Positions 17,872 to 27,064 of a stretch of 64,000 nt of DNA are shown piece by piece (positions within the stretch are counted from its first letter, which is position 1; each line of letters begins with the position of its first letter). This DNA is from Bacteroides sp. (GTDB lineage Bacteria > Bacteroidota > Bacteroidia > Bacteroidales > Muribaculaceae): positions 101,794 through 165,793 of the forward strand of contig JAAVDB010000017.1 of NCBI GenBank assembly GCA_014802015.1. Reading direction: 5' to 3'. The position numbers and the translations under genes are program-made. The notes beneath the pieces are model-generated. The model ran no database searches, had not been told where the DNA came from, and saw only the letters and a program-made list of their open reading frames with translations.

Positions 17872-18993
17872 ATGAAAAAAGTCTTACTCGCAGCCGCTAT
17901 CGCCGGCAGTGCACTTACAGTAGGGGCACAGAATGTTATCGAGCGCCCGACATTTGGAGATAACTGGTCAATCGGTCTCGACGCCGGTGTAACCACTCCG
18001 CTCAAAGGACATTCATTCTTCCAGAACATGAGAGGTAATTACGGCATCCACGTAGCCAAGCAGCTCACACCTGTAGTAGGTGTAGGCGTCGAAGGAGCCT
18101 GGGGCGTAAACACCACATCAAGCCGCACGGCATTCGACACACAGTATGTCGGAGCATACGGCACCGCCAACCTCTTCAACCTCTTCGGTGGCTTCTCATG
18201 CACACCGCGTAAGTTCTGGATTGATGCAAAGGCCGGCATCGGCTGGGGACACGATTACTATCCCGGTGCGAATGACGACAATTACATCGCAGCCAAGACA
18301 GGTCTTGACTTCAACTTCGCCGTCTGTGACAATTTCTCAATCGCTGTCAAGCCTGGTGTGACCTGGAATCTCGCCGGCACCGGCGAACCCGCCCAGTTCG
18401 ATTCCCGCCGTGCAAACTTTGACGTCATGGTAGGTTTCAACTACAATTTCGGTCCAGGCTTCCAGTGCGTAGCCTGCCCCGATTACTCAGCTGACATCGC
18501 TGCCCTCAACGATCAGGTCAACGCCCTCCGTGCAGGTGTCGTAGCAGCCGCCGATGACCTCGCCGCCTCACAGGCACAGCTCGCCATCTCACAGGCTCAG
18601 AACGCCGAGCTCGCAGCTGCCCTCGCCGAGGCTCAGAGCAAGGCTCCCGTGGTAGTGGCCGACACGACCTTCAACAGCGTACGTTTCGTATTCTTCAAGA
18701 TCGGCAAGAGCACCATCACCCCCGACCAGATGCCTAACGTAGAGATGATCGCCGACTACATGAAGCACAATCCCTCATCGACCGTAGTCATCAAGGGTTA
18801 TGCATCACAGGATGGTCCCGAGGAAGTAAATATCCGTCTCGCACAGGCTCGCGCTCAGTCAGTCAAGGACGCTCTCATCAAGAAGTACGGTATCAAGGCC
18901 GACCGCATCAAGGCTGAAGGCCAGGGCATCGGACACATGTTCAAGGAAGAGAGCTGGAACCGAGTTTCAATCTGTACTCTCGACGAGAACTAA
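17872..18993 (+). CDS. OmpA-family outer-membrane protein
   Basis: Abundant-type outer-membrane porin/anchor protein, 373 aa. Signal peptide (MKKVLLAAAIAGSALTVGA), then an eight-stranded beta-barrel region (about 20-200) with alternating aromatic strands. An Ala/Gln-rich coiled linker follows (about 208-260: N-D-Q-V-N-A-L-R...Q-A-Q-N-A-E-L-A). The C-terminal OmpA peptidoglycan-binding domain (about 265-373) shows G-Y-A-S-Q-D-G, N-I-R-L-A-Q-A-R-A and G-Q-G. It is monocistronic, with a leader of about 110 nt preceded by TACATTCG (one mismatch to the -7 box) and a strong terminator behind. Confidence 0.92.
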   Translation: MKKVLLAAAIAGSALTVGAQNVIERPTFGDNWSIGLDAGVTTPLKGHSFFQNMRGNYGIHVAKQLTPVVGVGVEGAWGVNTTSSRTAFDTQYVGAYGTANLFNLFGGFSCTPRKFWIDAKAGIGWGHDYYPGANDDNYIAAKTGLDFNFAVCDNFSIAVKPGVTWNLAGTGEPAQFDSRRANFDVMVGFNYNFGPGFQCVACPDYSADIAALNDQVNALRAGVVAAADDLAASQAQLAISQAQNAELAAALAEAQSKAPVVVADTTFNSVRFVFFKIGKSTITPDQMPNVEMIADYMKHNPSSTVVIKGYASQDGPEEVNIRLAQARAQSVKDALIKKYGIKADRIKAEGQGIGHMFKEESWNRVSICTLDEN

Positions 18994-19120
18994 TCTCTCC
19001 GCAGATGTTGAAAATATAACTCTGAGACTCTGACGCCGCATGGCACGTCTGACCAATGGGCAGGGCTTAAGATGACAACAGCAGAGCCCGAGTCTGACAC
19101 AGAGACCAAAGAGTAAACCT

Positions 19121-19175
19121 AAAAAATCAGGGCCTGAACCTGGTGATTAGATCCGGATTCAGGCCCTGATTTTTT
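19121..19175. terminator. Bidirectional terminator between ompA and the HD gene
   Basis: Perfect 13-bp stem ATCAGGGCCTGAA (19126-19138) / TTCAGGCCCTGAT (19158-19170), with six A on the left and six T on the right, so it works for both convergent genes. Confidence 0.9.
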
Positions 19176-19190
19176 CATATAGCCGTGAGG

Positions 19191-19805
19191 TCAGCCGATG
19201 CTGTCGCGCTCGAATATCTGCGAGGCGACAGTGTCGGCCGTGTGTATGAGCGGCAACAGCGGTGAGTTGACTATCGACTGACGGTAACTCTTGTCCTGCT
19301 CGATGGCGGTGGTGTCGACAGCCCAGGGCCCCATGTGCCAGCGGATAGCGCAGATCTCGTCATCCTCAAGGTCCAGTCCCATGCGCAGGAGCATCACCAC
19401 CGACTTTTCACCGTGGCCGATGGGTAGCTGCGAATAGTTTACCACATACTCCTGAACCTCTTCCCACATACCGATCTCATTCTTGCGTTTGTGGGTCACG
19501 AGACGATAGATGTTGGCTTTACACACATCGTGCAGGAGCGAAGCGAGCGTCACCGCATCGACCGGCAACTGCTGTGCCAGATCATGGCGGCGCTTGAGTA
19601 TCCCCTCGCGCAGCATCATCGCAGCATCGTATACATTGAGTGAATGCTCGACGAGACCGCCGGGCACATTGAGATGATTGCGTACTGAGGCGGGAGCCTC
19701 GAAGAATCCGAATGTCTCAAGATCCTCGATGACATACTCGATGTTCTCGCGTCCGGTGGAACGGAGCAGCGAGCAGAAACGTTCCTTATTATTTTCTGAA
19801 GACAT
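19191..19805 (-). CDS. HD-domain phosphohydrolase
   Basis: Cytoplasmic metal-dependent phosphohydrolase of 204 aa; substrate unknown. HD motifs: L-V-E-H-S (His near 53), L-L-H-D-V-C-K near 91 and a later G-H-G-E-K-S/I-R-W-H pattern, giving the H...HD...H...D set. The family is related to YhaM/RelA-type HD proteins acting on nucleotides. The start M-S-S-E-N-N-K lies 6 nt below the stop of a lipoprotein gene, so the two are cotranscribed. Confidence 0.75.
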   Translation of the reverse strand: MSSENNKERFCSLLRSTGRENIEYVIEDLETFGFFEAPASVRNHLNVPGGLVEHSLNVYDAAMMLREGILKRRHDLAQQLPVDAVTLASLLHDVCKANIYRLVTHKRKNEIGMWEEVQEYVVNYSQLPIGHGEKSVVMLLRMGLDLEDDEICAIRWHMGPWAVDTTAIEQDKSYRQSIVNSPLLPLIHTADTVASQIFERDSIG

Positions 19806-19811
19806 AGACGT

Positions 19812-20384
19812 TTACTTATTTTGCAGGATTACTTCACAACGGGGCAGGCCGGCAGAGATGAGCGAGTCGGCCATAGCCGGAGTGACCTCACCTATTTTAT
19901 AAGGGAGTTCGACAATCTCGGTGACACGCGCATCGGGGACTATGGACTGTAGCAGACGCTCGACTGACGGAGCCTCGGCGAGATCATGATACTGCGAATA
20001 TGTGTAATTGATAAACCGCGTGTCGGCCCCTACCCCACGGCGATCGAGCAGCCAGCCATCCTTGAGCACTACCGGCATGGATGCGCCGGTAATGTCGGTC
20101 GGGGCCGGATAGGAGATCAACTGACCCGTGGCCGGATTGACCGTGACAGGCACCAGAGCATCAACATCGATGGATGTACGGTAAATGTGTGCGTTGGGAA
20201 GAACAGCCGGACCGGGGGCACTGCGGTAGGCCCCGAAGCCGGCCTTTTCAAAAGCCTCGGGTGACGGCAGTACATCGGACGACCCTGCTCCCGAACGGGA
20301 ACTGCTGCATGAGCCGAGCGCGCCGGCGGCAACAATCATGGCCGATACGGCCATGCATCCTGATATGGAGTGGATAGTTTTCAT
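19812..20384 (-). CDS. Lipoprotein of unknown function
   Basis: 190 aa, no recognised family. Residues 1-25 are a lipoprotein signal with lipobox L-G-S-C, followed by a Ser/Gly-rich linker. The mature part has P-S-P-E-A-F-E-K-A-G-F-G-A-Y-R near the start and mixed alpha/beta character; no catalytic motif can be identified. Expected on the periplasmic face or exposed on the outer membrane. First gene of a two-gene unit with the HD hydrolase, behind a TAACTTTG box at 20427-20420. Confidence 0.7.
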   Translation of the reverse strand: MKTIHSISGCMAVSAMIVAAGALGSCSSSRSGAGSSDVLPSPEAFEKAGFGAYRSAPGPAVLPNAHIYRTSIDVDALVPVTVNPATGQLISYPAPTDITGASMPVVLKDGWLLDRRGVGADTRFINYTYSQYHDLAEAPSVERLLQSIVPDARVTEIVELPYKIGEVTPAMADSLISAGLPRCEVILQNK

Positions 20385-20419
20385 TTTATATTGGGCGGAT
20401 AGATGTTATCAATCAGCCA

Positions 20420-20427
20420 CAAAGTTA
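20420..20427 (-). promoter_or_regulatory. -7 element of the lipoprotein-HD operon
   Basis: TAACTTTG on the minus strand, about 30 nt before the predicted start codon at 20384. No TTTG at the expected distance. Confidence 0.5.
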
Positions 20428-20465
20428 GCGAATATCCTGCATATATATGACACAATAAGTAACTT

Positions 20466-20502
20466 AAAAAAGGGCAAAAGTCCCGATGTGAGACTTTTGC
20501 CC
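20466..20502 (-). terminator. Terminator of the protease-SusC-SusD-secreted protein locus
   Basis: Perfect 11-bp stem GACTTTTGCCC (20492-20502) / GGGCAAAAGTC (20472-20482), followed in the minus direction by six T. It lies 34 nt beyond the stop of the gene ending at 20536. Confidence 0.9.
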
Positions 20503-20535
20503 GAACGTTAATCTATGGTATGTAACTTATGACTC

Positions 20536-22146
20536 TTATTTCACGAGGATCTTCTCGACCTTGTTGCCCTGACGGCGGATGTAGAGACCGTTCTCGGGAT
20601 TGGCCACACGGATGCCCTGGAGATTGTAATACTCGACAGGTGCGTTCTCGTCATACTCAGCCTCGATGTCGGTGATGCCGCTCTTCTGGAAAGTATAGGT
20701 AGTGAAGTCCATCTTGCTTGCATCAGAGTTGACGGTCGCGAAGACACCGTCACCTACTGCGGCACCGGTTGCAGCGGTTGCGGCCGAGAAGTCAGAGCCG
20801 TCAAACCATACTGACTCAGGGCCGAACACTACGCCTGAACCACCGATGTATGTACTACCGGTGATGGCATTGATGTAGAGTGAGCCGTCAACCGAAACGG
20901 CCGACACAGCCTGCTCATAGTTAGGCTTATCCTCAGTGGTGTCACCGCTTGTTACGGCAGAAGTGCCCTCGTCATGCGAGTAAGCTTTGAGCGATTTGAG
21001 TTTGAGATCGGATGCTCCTACCGTAGCGACGAAGATGTCGGACGAACCCTTGACTGCAACTGCATTTTCATCAGCTGCCTCGGCAGGGAGTGTAGCGAAG
21101 GCGGTGCCGACAATGTAAAGATTGCTACCCGAAACGATCATTGATGCGATATTGTCAACATTCTTGTCTACGGAACCCTTCTGAAGTTCCAGTTTACCGT
21201 TCTCCGAGAGAACGACATACTTTTCAGACTCGCTCGGTACGGCAATCTCACCGTTGGCAGAACCGATGGTGTAATTATACTTGCCTTCACCGACACATAC
21301 GAATGATGCATATACCGACGAGCCGTCAATAGCAAATGTCAGGCTGTGTGCGGTAGGTGCATAATCCTCAGTCAGCGGACCGTCAGCCACGATTGATGCG
21401 ACAGACTGACAGTTTTCGAAATTGGAATCGAATGACAGGATTGAGAGTGTCGGTATCTCCTGATAAATACCCCAGCCATACAGGTCAAGATAAGAACACT
21501 TGACGGTAACATCATCAAGAATAACCTCGCCGGTACAGGTAGACGACACATATACCTTACCATCGTTTACCTTAAGATTCTCGATAAAGAAATGCACGTC
21601 ACCGTCCATAGGGTAATACATGCCGGTCACGGTCAGTTCAGGCAGGGGAGCGGGTACGATAGGCTTTACGACCTGAATCTTTCCGTCCTTGTCATACTTG
21701 GCGAGGAATGAAGAGTTCTTCTTGGCATACTGCTCGTTTGCCTCATCTGCCATACCGCCGATGCTCTTCTGAGAGCCATCGGTCGAATAGAAGTCTACAT
21801 AGTCGGCGTATGTACCGGCCACGTAGATATTGCCGTCAGCGTTGGTATCGACAGCCTTGATGGTTGCAGCACCGACCACGGGTACGCTCCAAGCCTTCTG
21901 GCCGGCGGCGTTGTACTTGACGATATAGGCACTTGTGCCGATGGCGTCAGCGTTGTCAAATGTGCCGTTGAATGCGCCTGTGATGATCAGATTGCCCGAT
22001 GCATCATAGGTCGAGGGGTTGGAGTAACCGGGTGTCTCCTGTGTCACGGTCAGTGAACCGGTGTTCTGCTGCGTGAGTACGGGTACGGCGGCTGACATAC
22101 CCATGAATGTCACTGCCGAGATAGCTGAAAGTAAAAGTTTTTTCAT
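20536..22146 (-). CDS. Secreted beta-propeller-like protein with C-terminal sorting tail
   Basis: 536 aa, no known enzymatic motif. Signal peptide of about 19 residues (MKKLLLSAISAVTFMGMSA). The body repeats S-G-N-L-I-I-T-G-A-F and D-G-N-I-Y-V-A-G-T-Y, the pattern of SBBP/delta-60 type beta-propeller blades. The C-terminus contains E-Y-Y-N-L-Q-G-I-R-V-x-N-P-E-N-G-L-Y-I, a tail common in secreted Muribaculaceae and Prevotella proteins and thought to act as a sorting signal. It lies 102 nt after a susD gene and just before a terminator, so it may be the surface partner of that SusCD pair; its ligand is unknown. Confidence 0.7.
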   Translation of the reverse strand: MKKLLLSAISAVTFMGMSAAVPVLTQQNTGSLTVTQETPGYSNPSTYDASGNLIITGAFNGTFDNADAIGTSAYIVKYNAAGQKAWSVPVVGAATIKAVDTNADGNIYVAGTYADYVDFYSTDGSQKSIGGMADEANEQYAKKNSSFLAKYDKDGKIQVVKPIVPAPLPELTVTGMYYPMDGDVHFFIENLKVNDGKVYVSSTCTGEVILDDVTVKCSYLDLYGWGIYQEIPTLSILSFDSNFENCQSVASIVADGPLTEDYAPTAHSLTFAIDGSSVYASFVCVGEGKYNYTIGSANGEIAVPSESEKYVVLSENGKLELQKGSVDKNVDNIASMIVSGSNLYIVGTAFATLPAEAADENAVAVKGSSDIFVATVGASDLKLKSLKAYSHDEGTSAVTSGDTTEDKPNYEQAVSAVSVDGSLYINAITGSTYIGGSGVVFGPESVWFDGSDFSAATAATGAAVGDGVFATVNSDASKMDFTTYTFQKSGITDIEAEYDENAPVEYYNLQGIRVANPENGLYIRRQGNKVEKILVK

Positions 22147-22202
22147 ACGCGAAAAAATATTAAATAGTTGATGGATTATGTCGTAAAATCACAGCGCAGG
22201 AA

Positions 22203-22223
22203 TCACGGCACACGAGGCCGTGA
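22203..22223. repeat. Intercistronic stem-loop between susD and the secreted protein gene
   Basis: TCACGGC / GCCGTGA, a perfect 7-bp stem with a 7-nt loop and no T-run, so it is more likely a processing or stabilising structure than a terminator. Confidence 0.5.
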
Positions 22224-22248
22224 CACCTGTCTGTAGCGGTTATATCGG

Positions 22249-23574
22249 TCAGTTGGCAAGCGAGGGGTTGGCCTCGATGGCTGCTGACGGTATGGGTATG
22301 GTGTAGCGCGAATCACCCTGCTCAAGCACGTATGTCTCATTCTTGAACGTCTTCTCGATACGTGGCTGGGTGGTGCGACGCAGGTCAAACCAACGGTGTC
22401 CCTCGAATGCGAGCTCGCGGGCACGCTCGGTGTATATCTCCTCAATCAGCTGATCAGACGTCATCGCACGTACGGCAGTCTCTTTCAGAGCATAGCCGGT
22501 GTCGTTGAAGCGTGCCTTCTGAAGTGTGAGCAGATAGTCGGCCGCGTCGGTGTATTCTCCCTGCTGCCAAGCGCTCTCGGCCGCGTTGAGATACATCTCG
22601 CCTACACGCAGAGAGCAGGAATATGTATTGCTGCCCCCCTTACGTATGAAAACGTTTGAAGCGGTCTGTTGGTTGAAATAAGTGCGGCGGCGCAGGTCAT
22701 TATTTGTGTACATCGCGTAAAAATTTCGGTCAACCTTGATGGCTTTCTCATAATTGGAGGTAAAGACCTGTTCGAGGGCCACGATATTCTCAACCGACTG
22801 ATATGAGTTGGGAAGTGTGACCGAGACATCATCCAGTCCGTTCCTGACGGCAAGCACACGCGATGCCGCGGCAAGACTCTCGTCCCACTCGCCCATATAG
22901 AGATATACGCGCGAACGGAGGGCATCTACGCTGAGTGTATTGAATCGGTAATTGTAGCCTGACTCCCAAGAGTCGACATTAAGATACTTCTCAGCCTCGT
23001 CAAGGTCAGCGATGACCGATGCATAGACGTCGCCGAGCATCGAGCGCGAGAGAGTGGCCTCGACATCCGAGTCAAGTTTGAGGGGCACTGCCTTGGTGAC
23101 AGCCGGGTCACATTTGGTGTAAGCCGGAGCGTGGAGATTGGCAAGGAGGAAGTGCATGTAGGCACGCAGCATGTATGCCTCGCCTACGAGCTGGCTGACC
23201 TCGGCATGAGTGCCGCCGGTCATGCTGTTCTCTGACTCGATGATGTAGTTGGCGATGAAGAGGACATGATAGAACTGACGCCACGAGAAGGTCGAGGTGT
23301 TCTCGCTCGCACCGTTGTCGTTCCAGATCCATATATCGCTGTATGACTCGACATCCATCGAGTTGGATGTATTGAGCGTGATCTCGTCGGAACGGAACGA
23401 TGCCAGTCCGCGGTCGGAGGGCACGGTGCTGTAAGCCTCGGTGATGAGCGAGCGAAACTCGGGCACCGTCGTAGGGATGACCTTACCCACAGGCTGAATG
23501 TCAAGATAGTCGTCACACGCGCTGAAGAGGAGCATCAGCGGAGCGAAGAGGATATATAATAATCGTTTGTTCAT
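22249..23574 (-). CDS. SusD/RagB-family outer-membrane lipoprotein
   Basis: Surface lipoprotein of 441 aa that forms the lid over the partner SusC channel and binds the incoming ligand. Lipoprotein signal with L-F-S-A-C (Cys near 20) followed by D-D-Y-L-D-I-Q-P, the usual SusD opening. The C-terminal R-A-R-E-L-A-F-E-G-H-R-W-F-D-L-R-R signature is present near residue 395. It starts 19 nt after the susC stop. At 441 residues it is short for carbohydrate SusDs, in keeping with a peptide or small-ligand system (inference, from the protease upstream). Confidence 0.93.
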   Translation of the reverse strand: MNKRLLYILFAPLMLLFSACDDYLDIQPVGKVIPTTVPEFRSLITEAYSTVPSDRGLASFRSDEITLNTSNSMDVESYSDIWIWNDNGASENTSTFSWRQFYHVLFIANYIIESENSMTGGTHAEVSQLVGEAYMLRAYMHFLLANLHAPAYTKCDPAVTKAVPLKLDSDVEATLSRSMLGDVYASVIADLDEAEKYLNVDSWESGYNYRFNTLSVDALRSRVYLYMGEWDESLAAASRVLAVRNGLDDVSVTLPNSYQSVENIVALEQVFTSNYEKAIKVDRNFYAMYTNNDLRRRTYFNQQTASNVFIRKGGSNTYSCSLRVGEMYLNAAESAWQQGEYTDAADYLLTLQKARFNDTGYALKETAVRAMTSDQLIEEIYTERARELAFEGHRWFDLRRTTQPRIEKTFKNETYVLEQGDSRYTIPIPSAAIEANPSLAN

Positions 23575-23593
23575 AATGTTGTCGTGTCAGCAA

Positions 23594-26500
23594 TTAGAAT
23601 TTGAGATTAAGACTGAAGGTATAGGTCTTGGGAATGGGCTGGGCGAAGGGGTTGCCCATAGTCTCGGGATCGAGCGAGTTTTTGTAGCTCGAACCGAACA
23701 CCCACAGATTGCGCGCCTCGAAGGCCACGGTGAGGATGCTCATGCGCAGGGGCTTGAGCACGCTCGGGGGGATGTTGTAGGCAAGACGCAGACTCTGCAT
23801 ACGGAAGTAGTTGGTCTTCTTGACCCATGTGTCGAGCATCGAGTAGGCGTCACCATACTGCGAGTAGTATGAGTAGGTGGGCGAACCTGACGTCTCGGGG
23901 AGCAGGGCGGGCAGAGTGCCGTTGGGATTGGCAGGGGTCCAGCGGTCCAGGATGTCGCGGTTGGTGTTCATGCCGCGGTCAAAATAGGTGTTGCTGTAGG
24001 AGGGCTGGATGCGGGTATACATGCCGAGATTGAATGCAAAATTGACGGTGAGATCAAAGTCGCGATAGGTGAAGTTATTGATGAAACCGCCGGTCCAGAG
24101 GGGATCGCCCGAACCTATGTAGGTATAGAGTTCACGCTGCTCCTCGGCTGTGAGAGTTGGAGCGCCGGCCGAATTGAGTTTGAAGAACTTCTCGGCTGTC
24201 TGGGCCGAACCGTCCTTGGCGAGATAGAGCACGTTGCCGTTCTCATCGAGTCCGGCGGTACGGTAGGCGAATATCGCATTGACGGGATAACCTTCACGCG
24301 ACGGAGTGCGCTGATTGGCGGGCACGGTCTCCTGAAGGACGGTATTCTCGTTGTAAGCAAGGTTGAGATTGGTGGTCCAGCGGAAATTGCGGGTGGCAAT
24401 GTTGCGGGTGGCAAGACCAAGCTCGAAACCCTGGTTGCGCATCGATGCCCAGTTGACCATATAGGACATGAAGCCCGTCTCAAGCGGGAGCATCTTGAGC
24501 GCGATGAGGTCGCTGCCCTTGCGGTGATAGTAATCGGCTGTGAGCGAGATGGCATTGTCGATGAACGAGATGTCAAATCCGGCATTGGCCGTGTGGGTCT
24601 TCTCCCAGCGCAGGCGGCGGTTGGGAGCCGAGCCGAGCACGATGACATCCTCAGTGACGCCGGGGAGTATCGATGTATTGTTGTAGTTACCCATCACGAA
24701 CGATGATGTCTCCTTGTCAATGTTACCCTGGATACCGTAGGAGGCACGCAGAGCGAGGTTGTTGATCACTGTCGACTCGCGCAGCCATGGCTCATCACTG
24801 GCACGCCACAGTCCGCTGAACGAATAGAGGGGCAGGAAACGATACTTCTTGGCCACTCCGTAGAGGTCACTGCCGTCGAAACGAACGCTTGAACCGAATG
24901 TGTAACGATCAAGGAAAGTGTATGAACCTGTAGCGAAGAAGGATGCATAGGCATTCTCGCTGATGCTCTCGCTGTGGAGGGGGAACTGGCGCGCCCAGTC
25001 CTCGCTGGGGAACATCACGGGCTTGTTGGTGAGCGTCTTCGGGTCATAGCCGTAGGCTGTGGATGAGAAGTAGTCATACCAGGTCTTGCGCAGTTCGGAT
25101 CCGGCCATAACCTCAAGCTCATGGCGGTCGGCAAAACGGTTTTTATACTCTACCTGTCCCTTCCATGTGAGCTGTTTGTTGGTCGACTTGTTCTGGATGT
25201 GGCGGCCACCGTTGGGGAGGAATGTGGCTGAAACGCCGTTATTGCCCATCACCGATGTGCGGTAGAACTCCTTGCGCATGGCGTAAGTCTCGGCCGAGGC
25301 ATAGCTCTCGGTCTCAGTATTGTCGAGCTGGAATCCGACCTGAGTGTAGGCACGGAGCCAGTCGTTGAAGCGGAGACTCGCGTCAAGAAGCGCTGTCACT
25401 CCTGTGGTCTCCTGCGAGCGGCTGGTGTTGACACGCTCCTCGAAGATATTGAACTTCAGGTCACTGTCCTCGCGGCCCTGGATGTCGGTGTCATAGATAT
25501 AGTCCCCGTACTCATCGTAAGGCATCTGATAGGGATTGGCGCGACGTGAGTAATAGACAGGATTGGTGAATCCGTCATTGTCGGTGATATATGAATTGTT
25601 CTTACGGTGATTGACAAAGACCGATGCGCCGACCTTGAAATGGCGGGTGACGTTATAGTTGGTCTTGAGCGTAAGGCTGAGACGGTTCATGTCCACACCG
25701 GTCACATTGCCGTTCTCCTCCTGGTAGCCGAGCGATGTATAATATGTGGCACGGTCGTTACCGCCGGAGAGGCTGAGATTGTATTCCTGATTGAAGGTGT
25801 CGCGAAACAGGATGTCGTTCCAGTCGGTGTTGATCGAACGCAGCGAGTTGATCTGAGCCTGCACGGATGCGGGAAGGGCGTTGAAGCCACCGCTCTTGAA
25901 CTGTGACATGGCACCGGCGGCGTTGATAAGACGGGCCACAGCACCTTTGCTCTCGCGATAGGTGTAGTCAGAGCCGAGGAGCGACAGTTCGAGGTCGACC
26001 TTCTCATCGGCGTTGAGCAGGTTGAGGCGGTCGATGTCGGGACGGGGTGAGTAAGTGAGGCGTGTCGAGAAACTGATCTCGGGCGCGCCTGAACGACCCT
26101 TCTTGGTGGTGACGACAATCACGCCGTTGGCCGCACGTGTACCGTAGATTGCTGTTGCGGCAGCATCTTTAAGCACGGTGATGCTCTCGATGTCGGCGGG
26201 ATTGAGACCGGCGATCGATGACTGATAGAGATTGTCGATGTCCTTGAGTTCCTCCATCGAGGGGACTTCGGTACCGTTGACGGGAATGCCGTCGATGACC
26301 CACAGAGGATCCTGCGTGCCGTTGAGCGAGGCAGTACCGCGTATACGTATCTTCATGGGAGCACCGGGCGATCCGCTGCTCTGTATGGCTGACAGACCTG
26401 CCACCTGACCGGCAAGGGCCTGATCGACGGTCATAATCGAACCTATTTTACTGTCATCCAGCTCCACCTTGGTGATGGAGGCGGTGAGTTTGCGCTTCTC

Positions 26501-26884
26501 AATATTCTGATAGCCGGTCACCACGACGTCACCCAGCACCTCCGAGGCGCGGTCAAGTTGCAGATCATAGCTGTCGACGCCGGGCACCAGTTCAAAGGTG
26601 CGCGGATTGTAACCGACATAACGGCATTCGAGCTGCTTCACACCGTCGGGGATGGTGATAGAGAACTTTCCGTCAAGGTCAGTCACGACTCCGAGAGTCT
26701 TGAGCTGACTGCCGGCCTCCTTGAGCTGTGACTGGGGCACAGTCACCGACGCTCCGATAAGGGGCTCGGAATCATCTGACGAAAATACCACGCCTGATAT
26801 AACCCGGTCTCCGGCCATTACGGCAAGAGGCATAAAAAGAGCCACTATCAGAAGCGTAAGATTAAAATACAGATTTCTTTTCAT
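23594..26884 (-). CDS. SusC/RagA-family TonB-dependent outer-membrane transporter
   Basis: 1096 aa. Signal peptide (about 1-24), a carboxypeptidase-regulatory-like domain (I-S-G-V-V-F-S-S-D-D-S-E-P-L-I-G-A-S-V; about 28-110), then the plug with D-V-V-V-T-G-Y-Q, I-R-I-R-G-T-A-S and the SusC-specific V-L-K-D-A-A-A-T-A-I-Y-G-T-R-A-A-N-G-V-I-V-V-T-T segment. The barrel runs to the C-terminal Phe (S-L-N-L-K-F). It imports ligands with TonB energy. It lies between the exported metalloprotease (upstream) and susD (downstream), suggesting uptake of proteolysis products. Confidence 0.94.
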   Translation of the reverse strand: MKRNLYFNLTLLIVALFMPLAVMAGDRVISGVVFSSDDSEPLIGASVTVPQSQLKEAGSQLKTLGVVTDLDGKFSITIPDGVKQLECRYVGYNPRTFELVPGVDSYDLQLDRASEVLGDVVVTGYQNIEKRKLTASITKVELDDSKIGSIMTVDQALAGQVAGLSAIQSSGSPGAPMKIRIRGTASLNGTQDPLWVIDGIPVNGTEVPSMEELKDIDNLYQSSIAGLNPADIESITVLKDAAATAIYGTRAANGVIVVTTKKGRSGAPEISFSTRLTYSPRPDIDRLNLLNADEKVDLELSLLGSDYTYRESKGAVARLINAAGAMSQFKSGGFNALPASVQAQINSLRSINTDWNDILFRDTFNQEYNLSLSGGNDRATYYTSLGYQEENGNVTGVDMNRLSLTLKTNYNVTRHFKVGASVFVNHRKNNSYITDNDGFTNPVYYSRRANPYQMPYDEYGDYIYDTDIQGREDSDLKFNIFEERVNTSRSQETTGVTALLDASLRFNDWLRAYTQVGFQLDNTETESYASAETYAMRKEFYRTSVMGNNGVSATFLPNGGRHIQNKSTNKQLTWKGQVEYKNRFADRHELEVMAGSELRKTWYDYFSSTAYGYDPKTLTNKPVMFPSEDWARQFPLHSESISENAYASFFATGSYTFLDRYTFGSSVRFDGSDLYGVAKKYRFLPLYSFSGLWRASDEPWLRESTVINNLALRASYGIQGNIDKETSSFVMGNYNNTSILPGVTEDVIVLGSAPNRRLRWEKTHTANAGFDISFIDNAISLTADYYHRKGSDLIALKMLPLETGFMSYMVNWASMRNQGFELGLATRNIATRNFRWTTNLNLAYNENTVLQETVPANQRTPSREGYPVNAIFAYRTAGLDENGNVLYLAKDGSAQTAEKFFKLNSAGAPTLTAEEQRELYTYIGSGDPLWTGGFINNFTYRDFDLTVNFAFNLGMYTRIQPSYSNTYFDRGMNTNRDILDRWTPANPNGTLPALLPETSGSPTYSYYSQYGDAYSMLDTWVKKTNYFRMQSLRLAYNIPPSVLKPLRMSILTVAFEARNLWVFGSSYKNSLDPETMGNPFAQPIPKTYTFSLNLKF

Positions 26885-27007
26885 TAAGAGTCAAATCGAT
26901 TATAGTTACTATACCTTAGATTTGTGTTGACGGCGGACAATCTGACTGTTTACCGTCACACGCGGCTGATGATTATATTACGGATGAGTTATCCGAGGGG
27001 AGAGGGC

Positions 27008-27029
27008 CTCCGGCCATCGCTGGCCGGAG
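27008..27029. repeat. Intercistronic stem-loop between protease and susC genes
   Basis: Perfect 9-bp stem CTCCGGCCA / TGGCCGGAG with a 4-nt loop, no T-run. It sits in the 180-nt gap (26885-27064) between protease stop and susC start; no clear -7 box was found there. Confidence 0.5.
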
Positions 27030-27064
27030 ACGGGGAACATATTCTTAGAGGGCTAAATGTCCTC